Below are positions 62,461 through 64,000 of a stretch of 64,000 nt of DNA, in pieces (position 1 is the stretch's first letter; each line of letters starts with the position of its first letter). The stretch is from Anisus vortex (taxonomy: Eukaryota; Mollusca; Gastropoda; Planorbidae), in contig OX421502.1 of the NCBI GenBank assembly GCA_949126835.1, forward strand, positions 36,233,789 through 36,297,788, read 5' to 3'. Made by a program: the position numbers and the translations under genes. The notes beneath the pieces were generated by a model. The model had not been told where the DNA came from and did no database searches. It saw nothing but the letters and a program-made list of their open reading frames with translations.

Positions 62461-63200
62461 CAAACCTTGTTATTTAATCTTACTTTGCTTATTTAATCTT
62501 TATTTTCTTTTAAAAGCAGGTTTGATGCTATGCTATATAACAATTTTTTTTTTAATAATATTTTTTTTTTCATTAGTTTGAACATCTATATTATCTTGCT
62601 TAAGTCATCTTGATCTAGATGTTCTAATGCATCACCTAATATTTTTAGTTAGAATATATTTGTTACCATTGTATTCATAGATATGAACTCATATATTTTG
62701 TTTTGAATTAATTTTCAGCATCTCCCTGTTTTATTTCCCAGTGGGTATATCAACTTGTTACATGACATTGGTGAATCAATGTGACCCAGATTAAAACTCA
62801 AGCTTTACAAAATAGACAACACAAGCATCAGCCCTCCATCAAAGTATGATTAATGGATTACTAATAAATTGTCAAGGTAACAAAACCATTTCTACATTGA
62901 ACTTTATTTCATAGCTTTTAATGATTTATGATATATATGACTGATGACCTATGCCAACCATTGTTAAAATTCTCTTCGTAATTGCCTTTAAAATAAAGCT
63001 ACAATTTGACCTGATAGATTAACACTTAGGGGCAGACATAGGCCTAAATAGATGAGTAATTAATGTATGACATTTATTGTTAACTGCCTCTATACTTTAC
63101 ACTGGACACTCTTGCACAGATCCATATTTTGTAATAATATTTTCTGTAGATCAATAAACAAAAGATCCAAATATTCAGAAATGTAAGGGTTTCAACATAA
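62461..63200. other. AT-rich, no gene recognised
   Basis: A TTTTCAG acceptor-like site near 62720 precedes a short open stretch, but no family match is visible. Confidence 0.3.
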
Positions 63201-63201
63201 C

Positions 63202-63272
63202 TATGAACTAGGGCAAAACCATGAACTAGGGCAAAACCATGAACTAGAGCAAAACCATGAACTAGGGCCTTC
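63202..63272 (+). repeat. 18-bp tandem repeat, four copies
   Basis: The unit is CATGAACTAGGGCAAAAC, with one GAGCAAAAC variant and a first copy that begins TATGAAC. Confidence 0.85.
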
Positions 63273-63829
63273 AGTCATTGAAAACAAATTATGAAACGGT
63301 AAGTTTTGGTGGGTGGGCGGAGGGGGGGATTTTCTCTTGCAGTAAAGATTAACAAAATTGTTTACAATTTATCTTCATATTTTATAAGTCATGATAGTCT
63401 CATTGTAGAGCAGCAGGATTAGGCATGGTATTAGGGGCATGTTATTACATGCTGTAATACTATACACTGCTTTTAAAGGCCACCCAAAAATAAAATGGTT
63501 GCTCTCTACTTTGGTCATACTTTTAGATAGAACTTCAAGGTCTTCAAAGCTTAATTCTATTTTTGGCAGTTGGAACTATCTGAACTGAATAGTCAAGAAG
63601 CCTTAAAATGCCACTGTTTCTGACATAAGACATTACTATTATTTAAAAAAAAAAGTAAATGGTGTAGCTTTTATCAACTTTGTAAGACATGTAGAAGCTG
63701 CATTAATACAGTTATTTATTTGATAGGAACTATCAGTTACAGTCAGGTATGCCATACGATTGGATACATATGTTTCATAAATACCAACATGTTTAAAATC
63801 CCTTAAAATGACATCATTCTCAAGTTAAG

Positions 63830-64000
63830 TCCAATATGTCCAGAAGCCATGAAATAAGATCATTATCAATAATAATATATCTAGAATCCGTGCAAGAAGA
63901 TAGGCTACATTCTTATATCAATACCAATATGTCCAGAAGCCATGCAACAAGATACATTCTTATATCAATACCAATATGTCCAGAAGCCATGCAACAAGAT
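63830..64000 (+). repeat. 47-bp tandem repeat running off the window
   Basis: The unit contains ATATCAATACCAATATGTCC then AGAAGCCATGCAACAAGAT. The last two copies are identical, with a diverged copy before them. The array continues beyond 64000. Confidence 0.85.

Overview
This is AT-rich animal nuclear DNA. It has two spliced vertebrate-like genes, no operons, dispersed tRNA-derived SINEs, several non-LTR retrotransposon families, a Ty3-type LTR element and many hAT DNA transposons. The genome is littered with the palindrome TAGGCCTA. This repeat spectrum (RTE-like LINE, C2H2-tailed LINE, hAT MITEs) suggests a mollusc, probably a gastropod. That assignment is inference, not proof.

Genes. Two genes are supported, both on the minus strand. 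(1) At 525-2319 three exons encode the N-terminal cytosolic part of an anoctamin/TMEM16 protein. Splice sites and phases match exactly, and the gene continues off the left edge. (2) At 14214-30092 a thymosin beta gene encodes a 41-residue actin-monomer-binding peptide in two coding exons (30038-29939 and 14239-14214). They are separated by a 15.7 kb intron. A TATA-like promoter and a non-coding first exon are proposed near 30290-30358.

Region by region. 1-5.6 kb: anoctamin exons, a SINE, a hAT MITE and TAGGCCTA-rich DNA. 5.6-10.05 kb: a degraded RTE-like LINE with a 1.8 kb nested insertion that itself carries a hAT element. 10-14.2 kb: SINEs, a hairpin element and the 3' flank of thymosin. 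14.2-30 kb: the thymosin intron. It holds a Harbinger remnant, a SINE, a complete LTR retrotransposon (16862-24708) with identical LTRs, a 20-bp minisatellite and two hAT elements. 30.8-33.2 kb: a 73-bp MITE, a LINE 3' end and a 1.93 kb array of a 26-bp repeat upstream of the thymosin promoter. 33-49 kb: mostly simple repeats plus MITEs. 49.6-51.6 kb: a ZMYM1-like hAT remnant. 52-64 kb: a TCTG/TCTA microsatellite, LINE fragments, hAT elements and SINEs.

The most unusual object is the LTR element. It has Gag, a CCHC knuckle, a retropepsin and a complete DD35E integrase, 5-bp target duplications and identical 452-bp LTRs, but no reverse transcriptase or RNase H. Where they should lie is a second capsid-like module. 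It looks like a recently mobilised, trans-dependent element that kept its integrase. Mobile elements dominate the rest, and many insertions can be dated relative to each other by nesting and target-site duplications.
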